From contig NZ_LZZT01000053.1 in the NCBI RefSeq assembly GCF_014170305.1, positions 1-64,000 of the forward strand: a stretch of 64,000 nt of DNA. Reading direction: 5' to 3'. Below are positions 31,362-41,337 of this stretch, one piece after another. The notes beneath the pieces were generated by a model. The model saw only the letters and a program-made list of their open reading frames with translations. It ran no database searches and was not told the DNA's origin. Made by a program: the position numbers and the translations under genes. The stretch is from Achromobacter sp. UMC71. Lineage in GTDB: Bacteria; Pseudomonadota; Gammaproteobacteria; Burkholderiales; Burkholderiaceae_B. The stretch's first letter is position 1, and each line of letters starts with the position of its first letter.

Positions 31362-32201
31362 ATGCCCCACCGGACCCGCGCGCGCATCCAGGACATCGAG
31401 CAGCGGCTGCTGCTCGACGCGATCTATCACCAGTACCACTACGATTTTCGCGAGTATGCGCAAGCCTCGCTCAAGCGGCGCCTGCAAAGCGCGCTGACCC
31501 AGTTCGGCTGCAAGACCTTGTCGCAGCTGCAGGACCGCGTGCTGCACGAGCCGGCGGTGTTCACCGCCCTGCTGCAATTCCTGACCGTGCAGGTCAGCGA
31601 CATGTTCCGCGATCCCAGTTATTTTCTGGCGTTGCGCAACGAGGTCGTACCCATTCTGCGCACCTACCCGTCGATCAAGGTGTGGGTGGCGGGTTGCAGC
31701 ACCGGCGAAGAGGTCTATTCGCTCGCCATCCTGCTGCACGAGGAAGGCCTGCTGGATCGTGCGCTGATCTACGCCACCGACATCAATCCCCATGCCTTGC
31801 GCGCCGCCGAACAAGGCGTCTTCGACCTGGACCGCGTAGCCGCCTTTACCGCCAACCATGCCCAGTCCGGCGGCCGCAGCTCGCTGTCCGACTACTACAC
31901 CGCCCGCTACGGGCGCGTCGTGTTCGACAAGACGCTGCGCGAACACATGGTTTTTTCCGACCATAGCCTTGCCACCGACAGCGTGTTCGCCGAAGTCCAC
32001 CTGGTGTCCTGCCGCAACGTGCTGATCTATTTCGAGCGCGACCTGCAGAACCGCGCGCTGGGCCTGTTCCACGACGCCCTGGTCCACCGCGGCTTCATGG
32101 GCCTGGGGTCGCGCGAATCGATCCGGTTTTCGGCCCAGGCCGACAATTTCGACGACTTCGTGCTGCAAGACCGCATCTACCGCAAGAAGGCCGGCCTGTG
32201 A
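31362..32201 (+). CDS. CheR-type protein-glutamate methyltransferase
   Basis: 279 residues. The N-terminal CheR_N helical domain (YHYDFREYAQASLKRRL) precedes the Rossmann SAM-binding domain with WVAGCSTGEEVYSLA, and LVSCRNVLIYF follows as in all CheR proteins. It methylates glutamates of receptor-like coiled coils using S-adenosylmethionine. It overlaps the CheB-like gene by four bases (GTGA at 32198). No chemoreceptor, CheA or CheW gene is nearby, so the substrate may be the coiled coil of the hybrid kinase just upstream; this is inference. Confidence 0.93.
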   Translation: MPHRTRARIQDIEQRLLLDAIYHQYHYDFREYAQASLKRRLQSALTQFGCKTLSQLQDRVLHEPAVFTALLQFLTVQVSDMFRDPSYFLALRNEVVPILRTYPSIKVWVAGCSTGEEVYSLAILLHEEGLLDRALIYATDINPHALRAAEQGVFDLDRVAAFTANHAQSGGRSSLSDYYTARYGRVVFDKTLREHMVFSDHSLATDSVFAEVHLVSCRNVLIYFERDLQNRALGLFHDALVHRGFMGLGSRESIRFSAQADNFDDFVLQDRIYRKKAGL

Positions 32202-32830
32202 GCAAGCCCGCCGCGTCCGTTCAGCGTCCTGCGCCGCCCCCGGGTCCGTGGGACGCCATCGTCATCGGCGGCTCATCCGGCGCCATCGACGCCTTGAACG
32301 TCCTGCTGCCCGCCCTGCCTGCCGGCTTGCGGGCGGCGGTCATGGTCGTGCTGCACCTGCCGCGAGACCGCCGCAGCCGGCTGGTCGACATCTTCAGCCA
32401 TCGCTGCGCCCTGCCGGCGCAGGAAGCCGAGGACCAGCAGCCGCTACTGCCAGGGCATCTGTATTTCGCGCCGCCTGACTACCATCTGCTGGTCGATCAA
32501 GGGCCGCGCCTGGCCCTGTCGATCGACCCGCCGGTGCTGTTTTCGCGGCCATCCATCGACGTCCTGTTCCACTCCGCCGCCGACTGCTTCGGCGCGAAAC
32601 TGCTGGGCGTGCTGCTGTCGGGCGCCAATGCCGACGGCGCCGACGGCTTGGCGGCCATCCACGCCGCCGGCGGCCACACGGTGGTCCAAGCGCCCGCCAC
32701 GTCCGCCATGCCCGCCATGCCCGTCGCCGCCATCGCGCGCATTCCCTCGGCTCACGTGCTCGCGCCGGCAGAGATTGCCGCGCTGCTCGCGCGTCTGCCC
32801 GCGCAGCGGCCCGCCCCCAACCTGCCCTGA
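32198..32830 (+). CDS. CheB-type methylesterase domain protein
   Basis: 210 residues from GTG 32198. It is a stand-alone CheB catalytic domain without the usual N-terminal receiver. The catalytic Ser sits in IGGSSGAIDAL, the His in LHLPRDRRS, and the Asp in GANADGADGL. It would remove methyl groups added by the CheR-like protein. Lacking a receiver, it is not controlled by direct phosphorylation; control may come from the neighbouring receivers. Confidence 0.92.
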   Translation: MSKPAASVQRPAPPPGPWDAIVIGGSSGAIDALNVLLPALPAGLRAAVMVVLHLPRDRRSRLVDIFSHRCALPAQEAEDQQPLLPGHLYFAPPDYHLLVDQGPRLALSIDPPVLFSRPSIDVLFHSAADCFGAKLLGVLLSGANADGADGLAAIHAAGGHTVVQAPATSAMPAMPVAAIARIPSAHVLAPAEIAALLARLPAQRPAPNLP

Positions 32831-32834
32831 CACC

Positions 32835-33965
32835 ATGATCCTGACGACACCCGCCAAATCCCCGGACGCCCGCATCAAGTGCCTGCTGGTCGATGACGTC
32901 CCCGAGAACCTGGTCGCGCTCGAAGCGTTGCTGGCCAGCGACCGGATCGAGGTCCTGAAGGCGCAATCCGGCCCACAGGCGCTGGAGCTGCTGCTGAACC
33001 ATACCGATGTCGCGCTGGCGCTGCTGGACGTGCAGATGCCCGACATGAACGGCTTCGAACTGGCCGAGCTGATCCGCGGCAGCGAGCGCACGCGCCACAT
33101 TCCCCTGATCTTCATCACCGCCGGCTCACGCGAGCAGAACTGGCAATTCCGCGGCTACGAGAGCGGCGCGGTGGATTTCCTGTACAAGCCCGTCGATCCC
33201 TACATGCTGCGCACGAAAGCGCAGGTGTTCTTCGAACTGCACGAGCGCAAGCGCGCGCTGGCCCAGCAATTGGAAGAGCGCACCGAAGCCCTGCGCGTCA
33301 ACGAGATGTTCATGGCCGTGCTCAGCCACGATCTGCGCACCCCGCTGCAGGCCATCGTCATGGGCGCGTCACTGCTGCAACGCCAGAGCGACGACGCGCG
33401 CGTCGCCAGCCTGGCGCAGCGCATGCTGCAAAGCAGCGACCGCATGACGCGCCTGATCGAAGACCTGCTCGACGTGACCCGCATCCGCCAGGCGGGCGGA
33501 TTGACGCTGACGCCCGCGCCGGTCAGCATGGAAACGCTGGTGAACCGCACGCTGGATGAAGTCCGTACCGGCTCGGCCAGCCGCCAGATCGAGTCCGGCA
33601 CCCGCGGCGATCCGGCGGGCACGTGGGACGGTGAACGCCTATCTCAGGTGCTTGCCAATCTGGTCGGCAACGCCTTGCACCACGGCAGCCCCGACATCCC
33701 CGTGCGCGTCGATGTGGACGGCACCGCCCCCCACGAAGTCGTCGTCACCGTCAGCAACGGCGGCACCATCCCGCCCGACCTGCTGCCGCACCTGTTCAAC
33801 CCGTTCCACAGCGGCGCCCGCCCTCCCGGCGGTCACCGCGGCCTGGGCCTGGGACTGTTCATCGCGCAACAGATCGTGCTGTCCCATGCCGGCCGCATCA
33901 ACGCCGAATCGCGTAATGGCATGACGCGGTTTTGCGTAGCCTTGCCTCGAGCAGGTGCCCAATAA
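32835..33965 (+). CDS. Receiver-histidine kinase hybrid (REC-HisKA-HATPase)
   Basis: 376 residues from ATG 32835, 4 bases after the CheB-like stop. The receiver covers about residues 14-130 with acceptor Asp in LLDVQMPDMNG. A short coiled coil leads to HisKA with the phospho-His in LSHDLRTPLQ, and an HATPase with GLGLGLFIAQQ. No transmembrane segments, so it is cytoplasmic. It is the last gene of the kinase/CheR/CheB operon and could receive phosphate on its receiver from the upstream hybrid kinase. Confidence 0.92.
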   Translation: MILTTPAKSPDARIKCLLVDDVPENLVALEALLASDRIEVLKAQSGPQALELLLNHTDVALALLDVQMPDMNGFELAELIRGSERTRHIPLIFITAGSREQNWQFRGYESGAVDFLYKPVDPYMLRTKAQVFFELHERKRALAQQLEERTEALRVNEMFMAVLSHDLRTPLQAIVMGASLLQRQSDDARVASLAQRMLQSSDRMTRLIEDLLDVTRIRQAGGLTLTPAPVSMETLVNRTLDEVRTGSASRQIESGTRGDPAGTWDGERLSQVLANLVGNALHHGSPDIPVRVDVDGTAPHEVVVTVSNGGTIPPDLLPHLFNPFHSGARPPGGHRGLGLGLFIAQQIVLSHAGRINAESRNGMTRFCVALPRAGAQ

Positions 33966-33979
33966 GGGAAATGGCCGCA

Positions 33980-34012
33980 GGGGGGGCCGCCACCTGGCGG
34001 CGTTGCCCCCCG
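33980..34012. terminator. GC-rich hairpin between convergent genes, probable bidirectional terminator
   Basis: GGGGGGC (33981-33987) pairs with GCCCCCC (34005-34011), with an inner CCGCC / GGCGG stem around ACCT. It lies between the ends of the receiver-kinase gene and the LysR gene. No T-run follows on either strand, so its strength is uncertain. Confidence 0.4.
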
Positions 34013-34022
34013 GCATCGCGCC

Positions 34023-35189
34023 CTAAGGCGCCGGCCCGTCGTCCTCGCGCCGTTCCGCCTCTTCCTGCGCCTGCACGTCCTGCAACGCGACCTGGCGCGT
34101 GCTGCCGTGCGTCACCGCGCACTGGCCGGGATTGCCGCTGCTTTTCACGCATTCGGCAAACGCCAGCGCGGCGTCCACCGTGGCGAAGTGATACGCCTGG
34201 CCATCCGCGAACGCGACTTTTCCTTCGACTGAGCAATCCATAACGCCTCCGTTTGATGGAACGGTCATCCTATCCCATGCCGCGGTCTCTTCCAATTGCT
34301 CGCGCATACTGGCGATGAATGCCTGCACGGCCAGAGGCAGCGCCCGCCCCGCCAGGGTCTGCACCTCGAAATGGCGTTCATTCATTTCGCGGTCCCGCAG
34401 CGGCACGGTCACGACCTGCTTCCAGCGCAGCCGGGCGCGCATCGCCAGTTCACCGCAGAACGTCACCCCCCCGCCCGCCGCCACGAACGCCGCCAGCGCA
34501 TCGACGCTGCGGCTGGACATCACCGGCTCGCACGGCAATTGCTGCCGGCTGCAGCTGATTTCTATCAATTGCCGCAGCGTCGAATCGGCGTCCGGCAAGG
34601 CCAGCGGATAGGCCACCAGTTGGGCCAGTGACAGTTCGGCATGATGCGCAAGTGGATGATCGCGCGGCAACACGGCCCGCACCGGCGACGGCATGCGCAG
34701 TTCGACCCGCACGTCGCGATGCGAGGTCAGGCTGAGCGTAATGCCGATATCCGCGGCACCATCGCGCACGCGTAGCGGCACCTCGCGTTGGGAACAGATA
34801 TCCAGCGTGAAGTGGATGCCGGCGTAGTGCCGGCGAAAGTGGGCAATCGCCGAGGGCACAAAGTCATGCGCGAACCCTTCAGTGCAAGCGATGCGCACCA
34901 GGCCCTGGCGCAGACCTTTCAAGCCCAGGATCTCGCCTGCCACCCGGTCCACGTCCTGTTGCGCACGCCGGGCATGGGCAGCCAGCAATTCGCCTGCGGC
35001 ATTCAGCGTCATGCCCCGCGCCCGGCGCTCGAACAGCAACGTACCCAATTCACGCTCGAGCCGGGCGACTTGCCGGCTGACCGCCGAAGGGGCCACCTCC
35101 AACCGTTCGGCCGCCAGACTGACGGAGCCGCAACGGACCACTTCAAGGAAGTAGCGAACCGCTATTTCCTGCAGGACTTGCGCCTTCAT
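34023..35189 (-). CDS. LysR-family regulator with an unusual C-terminal extension
   Basis: 388 residues from ATG 35189. The N-terminal winged helix (YFLEVVRCGSVSLAAERL, SAVSRQVARLE) and the periplasmic-binding-like effector domain end near residue 316, the normal length of the family. About 72 more residues follow in frame, starting at an internal ATG (34241) preceded by GGAGG at 34246-34250, so the tail could also be made as a separate small protein. The tail ends in a charged Gln/Glu/Arg segment. The gene is divergent from the Bug receptor/amidase pair, and LysR proteins usually regulate such neighbours. Confidence 0.88.
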   Translation of the reverse strand: MKAQVLQEIAVRYFLEVVRCGSVSLAAERLEVAPSAVSRQVARLERELGTLLFERRARGMTLNAAGELLAAHARRAQQDVDRVAGEILGLKGLRQGLVRIACTEGFAHDFVPSAIAHFRRHYAGIHFTLDICSQREVPLRVRDGAADIGITLSLTSHRDVRVELRMPSPVRAVLPRDHPLAHHAELSLAQLVAYPLALPDADSTLRQLIEISCSRQQLPCEPVMSSRSVDALAAFVAAGGGVTFCGELAMRARLRWKQVVTVPLRDREMNERHFEVQTLAGRALPLAVQAFIASMREQLEETAAWDRMTVPSNGGVMDCSVEGKVAFADGQAYHFATVDAALAFAECVKSSGNPGQCAVTHGSTRQVALQDVQAQEEAERREDDGPAP

Positions 35190-35352
35190 CGGGTTTACCC
35201 CTGATTTGCAGTGAACGGTTTTGCTTTGCGCTAAACGCAACGATTGATTCTATCAATTCATATTGCTGCAAACCACCCGCCCCTCCTAGGATGTGACCGT
35301 CCGATGACGCTTGGTATGCCCGCCCCTTTCTTTCTGGATATCGATCACGATC

Positions 35353-36327
35353 ATGAAGACTGCCCTGCTTGCCATTGGCGTCGCCGCAACGCTCGCGGTC
35401 AGCGCCCCGGCGCTGGCGCAAAGCCGCTATCCGGTCCGGCCCATCACGCTGGTCGTGCCCTATCCCCCCGGCGGCGCCACCGACGTGCTGGGGCGCGTCA
35501 TCGCCCAGAAACTGGGCCAGGAACTGGGCCAGACCATCGTGGTGGAAAACCGCGCCGGCGCCGGCACCGCGATCGGCGCGGCCTTTGTCGCCAAGGCCGC
35601 GCCGGACGGCTACACACTGCTGGCCAGTTCAGGCACGACCTTCACGATTGCCCCGGCGATCCAGAGAAAACTGCCATACGACCCGGTAAAAAGCTTCGAG
35701 CCCATCGGCATTGTCGGCCGCACCGGCCTGGCGCTGCTGGCCAACCCCGCCGTGCCGGTCAAGAACCTGCGGGAACTGGTCGCCTACGTCAACGCGCGCG
35801 GCAAAGAGCCCCCGGCCTATGGCTCCTTCGGCACGGGCACCACCTCCCATTTCGTGGGCGAGGCCTTCCTGGCCGAAGCCGGCATCAGGATGATCCACGT
35901 GCCCTACAAGGGCAGCGCTCCCGCCATGACGGATCTGATCGGCGGCCAGATTCCTTTCTCGGTCGACACCGTTTCGGCTTCGCTGCCGCAAAGCAAGCTG
36001 GGCAAGGTGCGCGTACTTGCCGTCTCCGCCCCACATCGTTCGGCTTTCCTGCCTGACGTGCCTACCTTCGCCGAACAGGGCTATCCGGCGGTCGCGATGG
36101 ATGCCTGGTTCATGTTCGCCGCGCCGCGCGGCTTGCCGGCGAACGTGAAAGAGACGCTCGAATCCGCGCTGCGCACCACCATGAGCCTGCCCGCCGTGCG
36201 CCAGAGCCTGCAAGCCCATGGCTTCGAAGCCAACTTCTCCGGCAGCGCCGAGGGCGAGGCGCTGATCCAGAAAGAACTGCCGCAGATGCGCGACGTCGCG
36301 CGCGGCGCAAACATCAAACTCGATTGA
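35353..36327 (+). CDS. Bug/TctC-family periplasmic solute receptor
   Basis: 324 residues from ATG 35353, with a signal peptide ending in ALAQS near residue 23. Family motifs RPITLVVPYPPGGATD, VVENRAGAGT and VPYKGSAPAMTDLIGGQI are clear. Bug receptors, greatly expanded in Bordetella and Achromobacter, bind carboxylated or amide compounds in the periplasm. No tctA/tctB membrane partner lies here. It is followed after 9 bases by an amidase, so the ligand may be the amidase substrate. Confidence 0.93.
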   Translation: MKTALLAIGVAATLAVSAPALAQSRYPVRPITLVVPYPPGGATDVLGRVIAQKLGQELGQTIVVENRAGAGTAIGAAFVAKAAPDGYTLLASSGTTFTIAPAIQRKLPYDPVKSFEPIGIVGRTGLALLANPAVPVKNLRELVAYVNARGKEPPAYGSFGTGTTSHFVGEAFLAEAGIRMIHVPYKGSAPAMTDLIGGQIPFSVDTVSASLPQSKLGKVRVLAVSAPHRSAFLPDVPTFAEQGYPAVAMDAWFMFAAPRGLPANVKETLESALRTTMSLPAVRQSLQAHGFEANFSGSAEGEALIQKELPQMRDVARGANIKLD

Positions 36328-36336
36328 AGGAACCCC

Positions 36337-37830
36337 ATGATTCTGGACGACACATTGGTTGGCTTGACGGCCGTGGAGTTACGGCGCCTGATCGGCGCGC
36401 GCCAGCTCTCGCCAGTTGAGCTGCTGGAGGCATGCCTGGCGCGCATCGAGGCGGTCAATCCCTACATCAACGCCGTCACGGCCACCGCCTTCGACCGCGC
36501 CCGCGCCGAAGCGCGCGAAGCCGAACGCGCGGTGATGGCCGGCGCGCCGCTGGGCCTGCTGCATGGCCTGCCGCTGGGCGTCAAGGATATGGAACCCACG
36601 GCCGGCCTGCTCACCACTTACGGATCGCCGATATACCGCGACCACGTACCTGCTGAAGACGTCACGCTGGTGGCGCGCCTGCGCCGCGCCGGCGCCATCG
36701 TCACCGCCAAGACCAACGTACCGGACATGGGCGCGGGTGCAAACTCGCGCAACACCGTCTGGGGCGCCACGGGCAACCCGTTCAATCCCAACCTGAATGC
36801 CGGCGGCTCGTCGGGTGGCTCGGCCGCTGCGCTGGCCAGCGACATGTTCCCCGTGTGCACAGGGTCCGATACCGGCGGGTCGCTGCGCATTCCCGCCGCC
36901 AAATGCGGCGTGGTCGGTTTCCGGCCATCGCCGGGCGTGGTTCCCAGCGTGCGCAAGCTGTTGGGCTGGACGCCGATCTCGGTCGTCGGTCCCATGGGCC
37001 GTACGGTGGCCGACACCTGCCTGCAGATGGCTGCCAGCGCCGGCGTCGACGCGGGCGATCCGCTCAGCTATCCCCTGGATCCCCTGCAATTCCTGGCACC
37101 CGGCACCGCCGACCTGGGGCGTCTGCGCATCGGCTATACGGAAGATTTCGGCGCATGCGACGTGGACGAGGACATTCGCGCCACCTTCCGCGCCAAGATC
37201 GCCGCCATGCGCCATCTGTTCGCCGCCTGCGATCCGATCGACATCGATGTCGGGCAAGCCCATCGCTGCTTTGACGTGCTGCGCGCCGAGGCTTTCGTGG
37301 CCGGCATGCGCGACGCCTATGAAAAAGATCCCGCCAGCCTTGGCCCCAACAGCCGCGCCAACTTCGAAATGGGCGCGACCATGAGCCTGAAGGACTGCGC
37401 CTGGGCCCAGGCCGAACAGACCCGGCTGATCAAGCGGTTCCAGCGCGCCTATGACGACTACGATCTGATCCTGTCGCCCACGACACCGGTCTCGCCATTC
37501 CCGTGGACCGAACCCTACGCGCGGACGGTCCAGGGCAAGCCTCAGGAAAACTACTACCGCTGGCTGGCGCTGACCTACATCATCACCCTCACCACCCATC
37601 CCGCCCTGACACTGCCCTGCGGCCTCGATCCGCACGGCATGCCCTTCGGCCTGCAGATCGTGGGCCGCTTCCGGGGAGACCGTGATGTGCTGGCCGCGGC
37701 GCAAGGCATGGAACAGGCGTTTGCCGGCATCGCCGAATTGCAGCGCCCCCGGCCGGACCTGGCGCGGCTCAAGCCGGCCGAGCCGGCGCTGAAGTCGATC
37801 GTGACGGCCCCCGCCCATGCGGCCACCTAG
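36337..37830 (+). CDS. Amidase (amidase signature family)
   Basis: 497 residues, with the Ser-cisSer-Lys triad visible as K83, S158 in GGSSGGS and S182 in SDTGGSLRIPA. The 24-residue gap between the two serines is the family's norm. It hydrolyses an amide to acid and ammonia in the cytoplasm. It belongs with the Bug receptor gene 9 bases upstream and the divergent LysR gene. The substrate is unknown; the enzyme is not a GatA, as no gatB or gatC is nearby. Confidence 0.92.
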   Translation: MILDDTLVGLTAVELRRLIGARQLSPVELLEACLARIEAVNPYINAVTATAFDRARAEAREAERAVMAGAPLGLLHGLPLGVKDMEPTAGLLTTYGSPIYRDHVPAEDVTLVARLRRAGAIVTAKTNVPDMGAGANSRNTVWGATGNPFNPNLNAGGSSGGSAAALASDMFPVCTGSDTGGSLRIPAAKCGVVGFRPSPGVVPSVRKLLGWTPISVVGPMGRTVADTCLQMAASAGVDAGDPLSYPLDPLQFLAPGTADLGRLRIGYTEDFGACDVDEDIRATFRAKIAAMRHLFAACDPIDIDVGQAHRCFDVLRAEAFVAGMRDAYEKDPASLGPNSRANFEMGATMSLKDCAWAQAEQTRLIKRFQRAYDDYDLILSPTTPVSPFPWTEPYARTVQGKPQENYYRWLALTYIITLTTHPALTLPCGLDPHGMPFGLQIVGRFRGDRDVLAAAQGMEQAFAGIAELQRPRPDLARLKPAEPALKSIVTAPAHAAT

Positions 37831-38575
37831 ACATCACCTCGGCAGAATCGGCGGCACGCCCGCCGCATAGCGGCGGCGCCTATCGACCGAATCGCCCGGA
37901 TCGCGCCTTCTCGCGTCAGCTGACGGCGGCGGCGCGGTGCTTGCTGCCGCCGCCGGTTGCCCGGCCAGGATGTGGGCGAACGGCTGCGCAGGCGCGACAC
38001 GGTCAGTCTGCATCTGGGCACGCACACGCTCGCTGCGGTACGGGTCCCGGACATCATCAACACGAGCCGGACCCAACGGATCGATGGCGCGCGAACGCAT
38101 GGCGACGCCTTGGCTGTGCGCGGCGCGCCGCGCGCGGTCCTGGTCATGATGGCCTGCATGGCCAGGCTTGCCCCAGTGGATGCGACACCGGCAAACGCGT
38201 CAACGTTTCCGCGATCCCCGGCACCCCCATCAGGAAGAAGCTGAAATGGGCGAGGCACCGGGCGGTGTGTGAAGGCATCACGTGCCTGTTCAACCCCTCC
38301 CGATTGGATGGATTTTCTGGACAATCTATCCAGCCAATGGAGGTTGATCGCCTGGCTGAAGGCCCCTAAGCTCGGCGCTCCCTCGATTCCTGAAGGAGAT
38401 TGCCGCGCGCTATCGTGTCCGCAGCCCTCCAGCACTGGGAAACGCAATCGGGCGCGCGGCCCGCTGCGCCGGCATCGCCGCCCGCCTAGGGAAAATGCCT
38501 ATTAAGATACCGCGCCGTATGCCGTATTTAAGTGCAGCGACTGACACCTCTGACGCTGGCCCCGCAAGGAATATC
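37831..38575. other. Long intergenic stretch, no firm gene
   Basis: About 745 bases. A minus-strand frame at 37834-38100 (88 codons) has mixed, protein-like composition but no ribosome-binding site or known motif, and frames on all strands are short and Arg/Pro-rich. A short inverted repeat CTGGA / TCCAG lies near 38317-38333, and an AAGGA sits at 38566-38570 just before the autotransporter start. The region may be decayed coding sequence. Confidence 0.35.
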
Positions 38576-41290
38576 ATGGCAGAAGAATATAAAAAGTTTG
38601 TCCGGACTTCGACGGCGGTTATGACGCTTTTTTGCCTGGTCGACGGCATGGGGGCCGCCAGGGCCCAATCGGTCAGTGGCTTGGGCGACGTGTTTCCCGG
38701 TGCTGTCCTCACGCCCCACTGGCCAGTGGGCGGAGACCTGATTGTCGGAGACACGCTTATCGGCACATTGACCATCGACGCCGGGGGAACGGTCGAGAAT
38801 AGCGATGCCTACGTGGGCAACCAGAATGGCGGCATTGGCACAGTCACCGTCTCGGGTACCGATAACAGCGGACAGGCCTCGACCTGGACGAGTTCCGGCC
38901 AGATATCCATTGGTGTCGAAGCAGGCAGCAACGGCACGCTCAATATTCTCGGCGGCGGCGTGGCTAGCGGGAACGCAGCCGTCATCGGCCGGGATAACAA
39001 CAGCGTAGGCGCCGTCACCGTCTCCGGCCCGGGATCGACCTGGACGCTTGCCACGGCCAACTCCTTCCTGATCGGCGCTGGCGGCAGCGGCACACTCCTG
39101 ATCAGCAATGGCGGCACCGTGCGCAGCGGCCAGGCGCTCATCGGCGCCTACGGTGGCAGCGATGGGCACGTTACCGTCATCGGCTCCACGACGGCCTGGG
39201 ACACCAGGAACAATATCTATGTCGGCTTCGAAGGGAGCGGGGATCTAAAGGTCCAGGACGGTGCGAAGGTAAGCACCATTGGGCCAGGCGGGCCGACTTC
39301 TGCTGCCAGTATCTACATTGGCTTGAACCCCGGCAGTAGCGGCACGGTCACGGTATCGAGCACCACGGGCAATACGTCGGTCCTTACCGCGAGTGACGGC
39401 ATTGAAATCGGCCCCGGCGGGACCGGAACGCTGACGATTGAAAAAGGCGGGTTGGCGGGGACGGGATTTAACACGATCATCGCCCGCAACGCTGGCGGCA
39501 CAGGCACCCTGAACCTGCTCGGCGACGCTACGGGCCGGGGGGTCCTGGAAACGGGCGCCGTGGTCAAAGGTGGGGGGGGTGTCACCTTCAACTTCAACGG
39601 AGGCATCCTGCGTGCCAATCGCGATGAATCCAATTTTCTGCGGAACTTCGCCACGCAGATCGTGGGCAGCGAAGGCGCGTGGTTCGACACCAATACCTAC
39701 GACGTCGGCATCGGCACCGCCCTGTCCGGCACGTCCAGCTTTACCAAGCAGGGCGCCGGCACGCTGACGCTGACCGGTAATAGCTCGGCCTTTACCGGCA
39801 ATACCGACATCCAGGCGGGAACGCTACAGGTGGATGGCGTGCTGGGCGGTCCGACGAACGTGCGCGTTGGCGCGCGGCTGACCGGTACCGGCCTGGTGGG
39901 GCCCACCGTCAACCAGGGCACGATCGCGCCAGGCCCGCGCAGCGGCTTCGGCACGCTCACGATTGCGGGTGACTACGCTGCACAGGGTGGCGGCCTCAGC
40001 ATCAGGACCCGGTTGGGCGATGACAGCTCCCCCACCGACACGTTGCGCATCACCGGCGCCACCTCCGGCACGACGCCCGTCACGGTGACCAACATTGGCG
40101 GCGCGGGTGCGCAGACACAACGCGGAATACAGGTAGTGCAGGTCAACGGCAACTCGGCCGGCCAGTTCAACCTGGCCAATGGCGATTACGTCATTGGTGG
40201 ACAACCGGCGTTGGTGGCCGGTGCATACGGCTATGTACTGCAGCAGGACGCCGCCGACGGCAGTTGGTATTTGCGTTCATCGCTCAAGGACGCCGGTACG
40301 TCCAACCCGGGCAACGGTTCCCCTGGCGCCGAAGGCCGGCCGCTGTACCAGCCCGGCGTGCCGGTGTACGAAGCCTACGCCAACACACTCCTGTCCCTGA
40401 GCCAGTTGCCTACGCTGCGTCAGCGGGTAGGCAACCGCCTCTACGATCCGGCCGATGCTGGCCGCAACGGCGTGTGGGGCCGGGTGGAAAGCACCACGAG
40501 CCGTCTGGACCCTTCCGTCTCGACCACCGGCCAGCATCAGACCATCGACAGTTGGAAAGCGCAGTTCGGCGTGGATCGCATACTGGTCGGCGAGCAAGAC
40601 GGTTCGCATCTGGTGGGAGGCTTCGTCGTCAACTACGGCACGGCCAACACCCATGTGAAGTCCGATTACGGCAATGGCAGCATCGGCACCACGGCCTATG
40701 GCCTGGGCCCCACCCTGACCTGGTACGGCAAGGATGGCACCTATGTCGACACCCAGGCGCAGGCGACCTGGTTCGATAGCGACCTCAAATCGAGCCTGGC
40801 CGGCAAGCTGGAAAACGGCCAGAACGCGCGTAGCTATGGCCTCAGCGTCGAAGCCGGCAAGGCATTTGCGCTGCAGGAGGGCTTTGCGCTCATCCCCCAG
40901 GCCCAGCTGAGCTATGTGTCGACCCGCTTCGGCGATTTCAACGATAAGTTCGGCGCCCGTGTCGACAGCGACAAGGGCGACAGTCTGCAAGGCCGCTTAG
41001 GCGTCGCGTTGGACTACAGAAGAAGTTGGCGTGACGCGGGCGGAAAAGCGCACGAGGCCAGCGTGTATGGCGTGGTCAACATGAAGCATGAATTCCTCGG
41101 CGGAACCCGCGTGCAGGTGTCGAGTGTGCCGGTGAGCAGCCGCATGGGACGCACCTGGGCAGGATTGGGCGTCGGGGCGAACTACGGCTGGAGCGAACGC
41201 TACGCCGTCTACGGGGAAGTCGCCACCGATGCCGATTTCTCCGGTAGCTACACGGTTACCGCTACTGCGGGTTTCCGGATGGCGTTCTGA
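38576..41290 (+). CDS. Autotransporter with repeat-rich passenger
   Basis: 904 residues from ATG 38576, chosen because AAGGA lies just upstream and a signal peptide follows (ending in ARAQS). The passenger has several repeats of the form GTLxIxxGGxVxSxxAxIG and VTVSGPGSTW, the PEP-CTERM/T5SS-type repeat. A classic autotransporter-associated strand repeat follows (FTKQGAGTLTLTGNSSAF). The beta-barrel covers about residues 635-904 and ends in FRMAF, an outer-membrane insertion signal. A relic of a similar N-terminus lies at 53675-53830. An antitoxin-like gene follows after 47 bases. Confidence 0.9.
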   Translation: MAEEYKKFVRTSTAVMTLFCLVDGMGAARAQSVSGLGDVFPGAVLTPHWPVGGDLIVGDTLIGTLTIDAGGTVENSDAYVGNQNGGIGTVTVSGTDNSGQASTWTSSGQISIGVEAGSNGTLNILGGGVASGNAAVIGRDNNSVGAVTVSGPGSTWTLATANSFLIGAGGSGTLLISNGGTVRSGQALIGAYGGSDGHVTVIGSTTAWDTRNNIYVGFEGSGDLKVQDGAKVSTIGPGGPTSAASIYIGLNPGSSGTVTVSSTTGNTSVLTASDGIEIGPGGTGTLTIEKGGLAGTGFNTIIARNAGGTGTLNLLGDATGRGVLETGAVVKGGGGVTFNFNGGILRANRDESNFLRNFATQIVGSEGAWFDTNTYDVGIGTALSGTSSFTKQGAGTLTLTGNSSAFTGNTDIQAGTLQVDGVLGGPTNVRVGARLTGTGLVGPTVNQGTIAPGPRSGFGTLTIAGDYAAQGGGLSIRTRLGDDSSPTDTLRITGATSGTTPVTVTNIGGAGAQTQRGIQVVQVNGNSAGQFNLANGDYVIGGQPALVAGAYGYVLQQDAADGSWYLRSSLKDAGTSNPGNGSPGAEGRPLYQPGVPVYEAYANTLLSLSQLPTLRQRVGNRLYDPADAGRNGVWGRVESTTSRLDPSVSTTGQHQTIDSWKAQFGVDRILVGEQDGSHLVGGFVVNYGTANTHVKSDYGNGSIGTTAYGLGPTLTWYGKDGTYVDTQAQATWFDSDLKSSLAGKLENGQNARSYGLSVEAGKAFALQEGFALIPQAQLSYVSTRFGDFNDKFGARVDSDKGDSLQGRLGVALDYRRSWRDAGGKAHEASVYGVVNMKHEFLGGTRVQVSSVPVSSRMGRTWAGLGVGANYGWSERYAVYGEVATDADFSGSYTVTATAGFRMAF

Positions 41291-41337
41291 ATGCGCGCCC
41301 CATGCGATCCATCCACCCATCAAAAGCGACGAACTCC

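Noticed and set aside
37827..38447. 206-codon minus-strand frame after the amidase
   Set aside because: Arg/Ser/Pro-rich with no start signal or motif; treated as non-coding.
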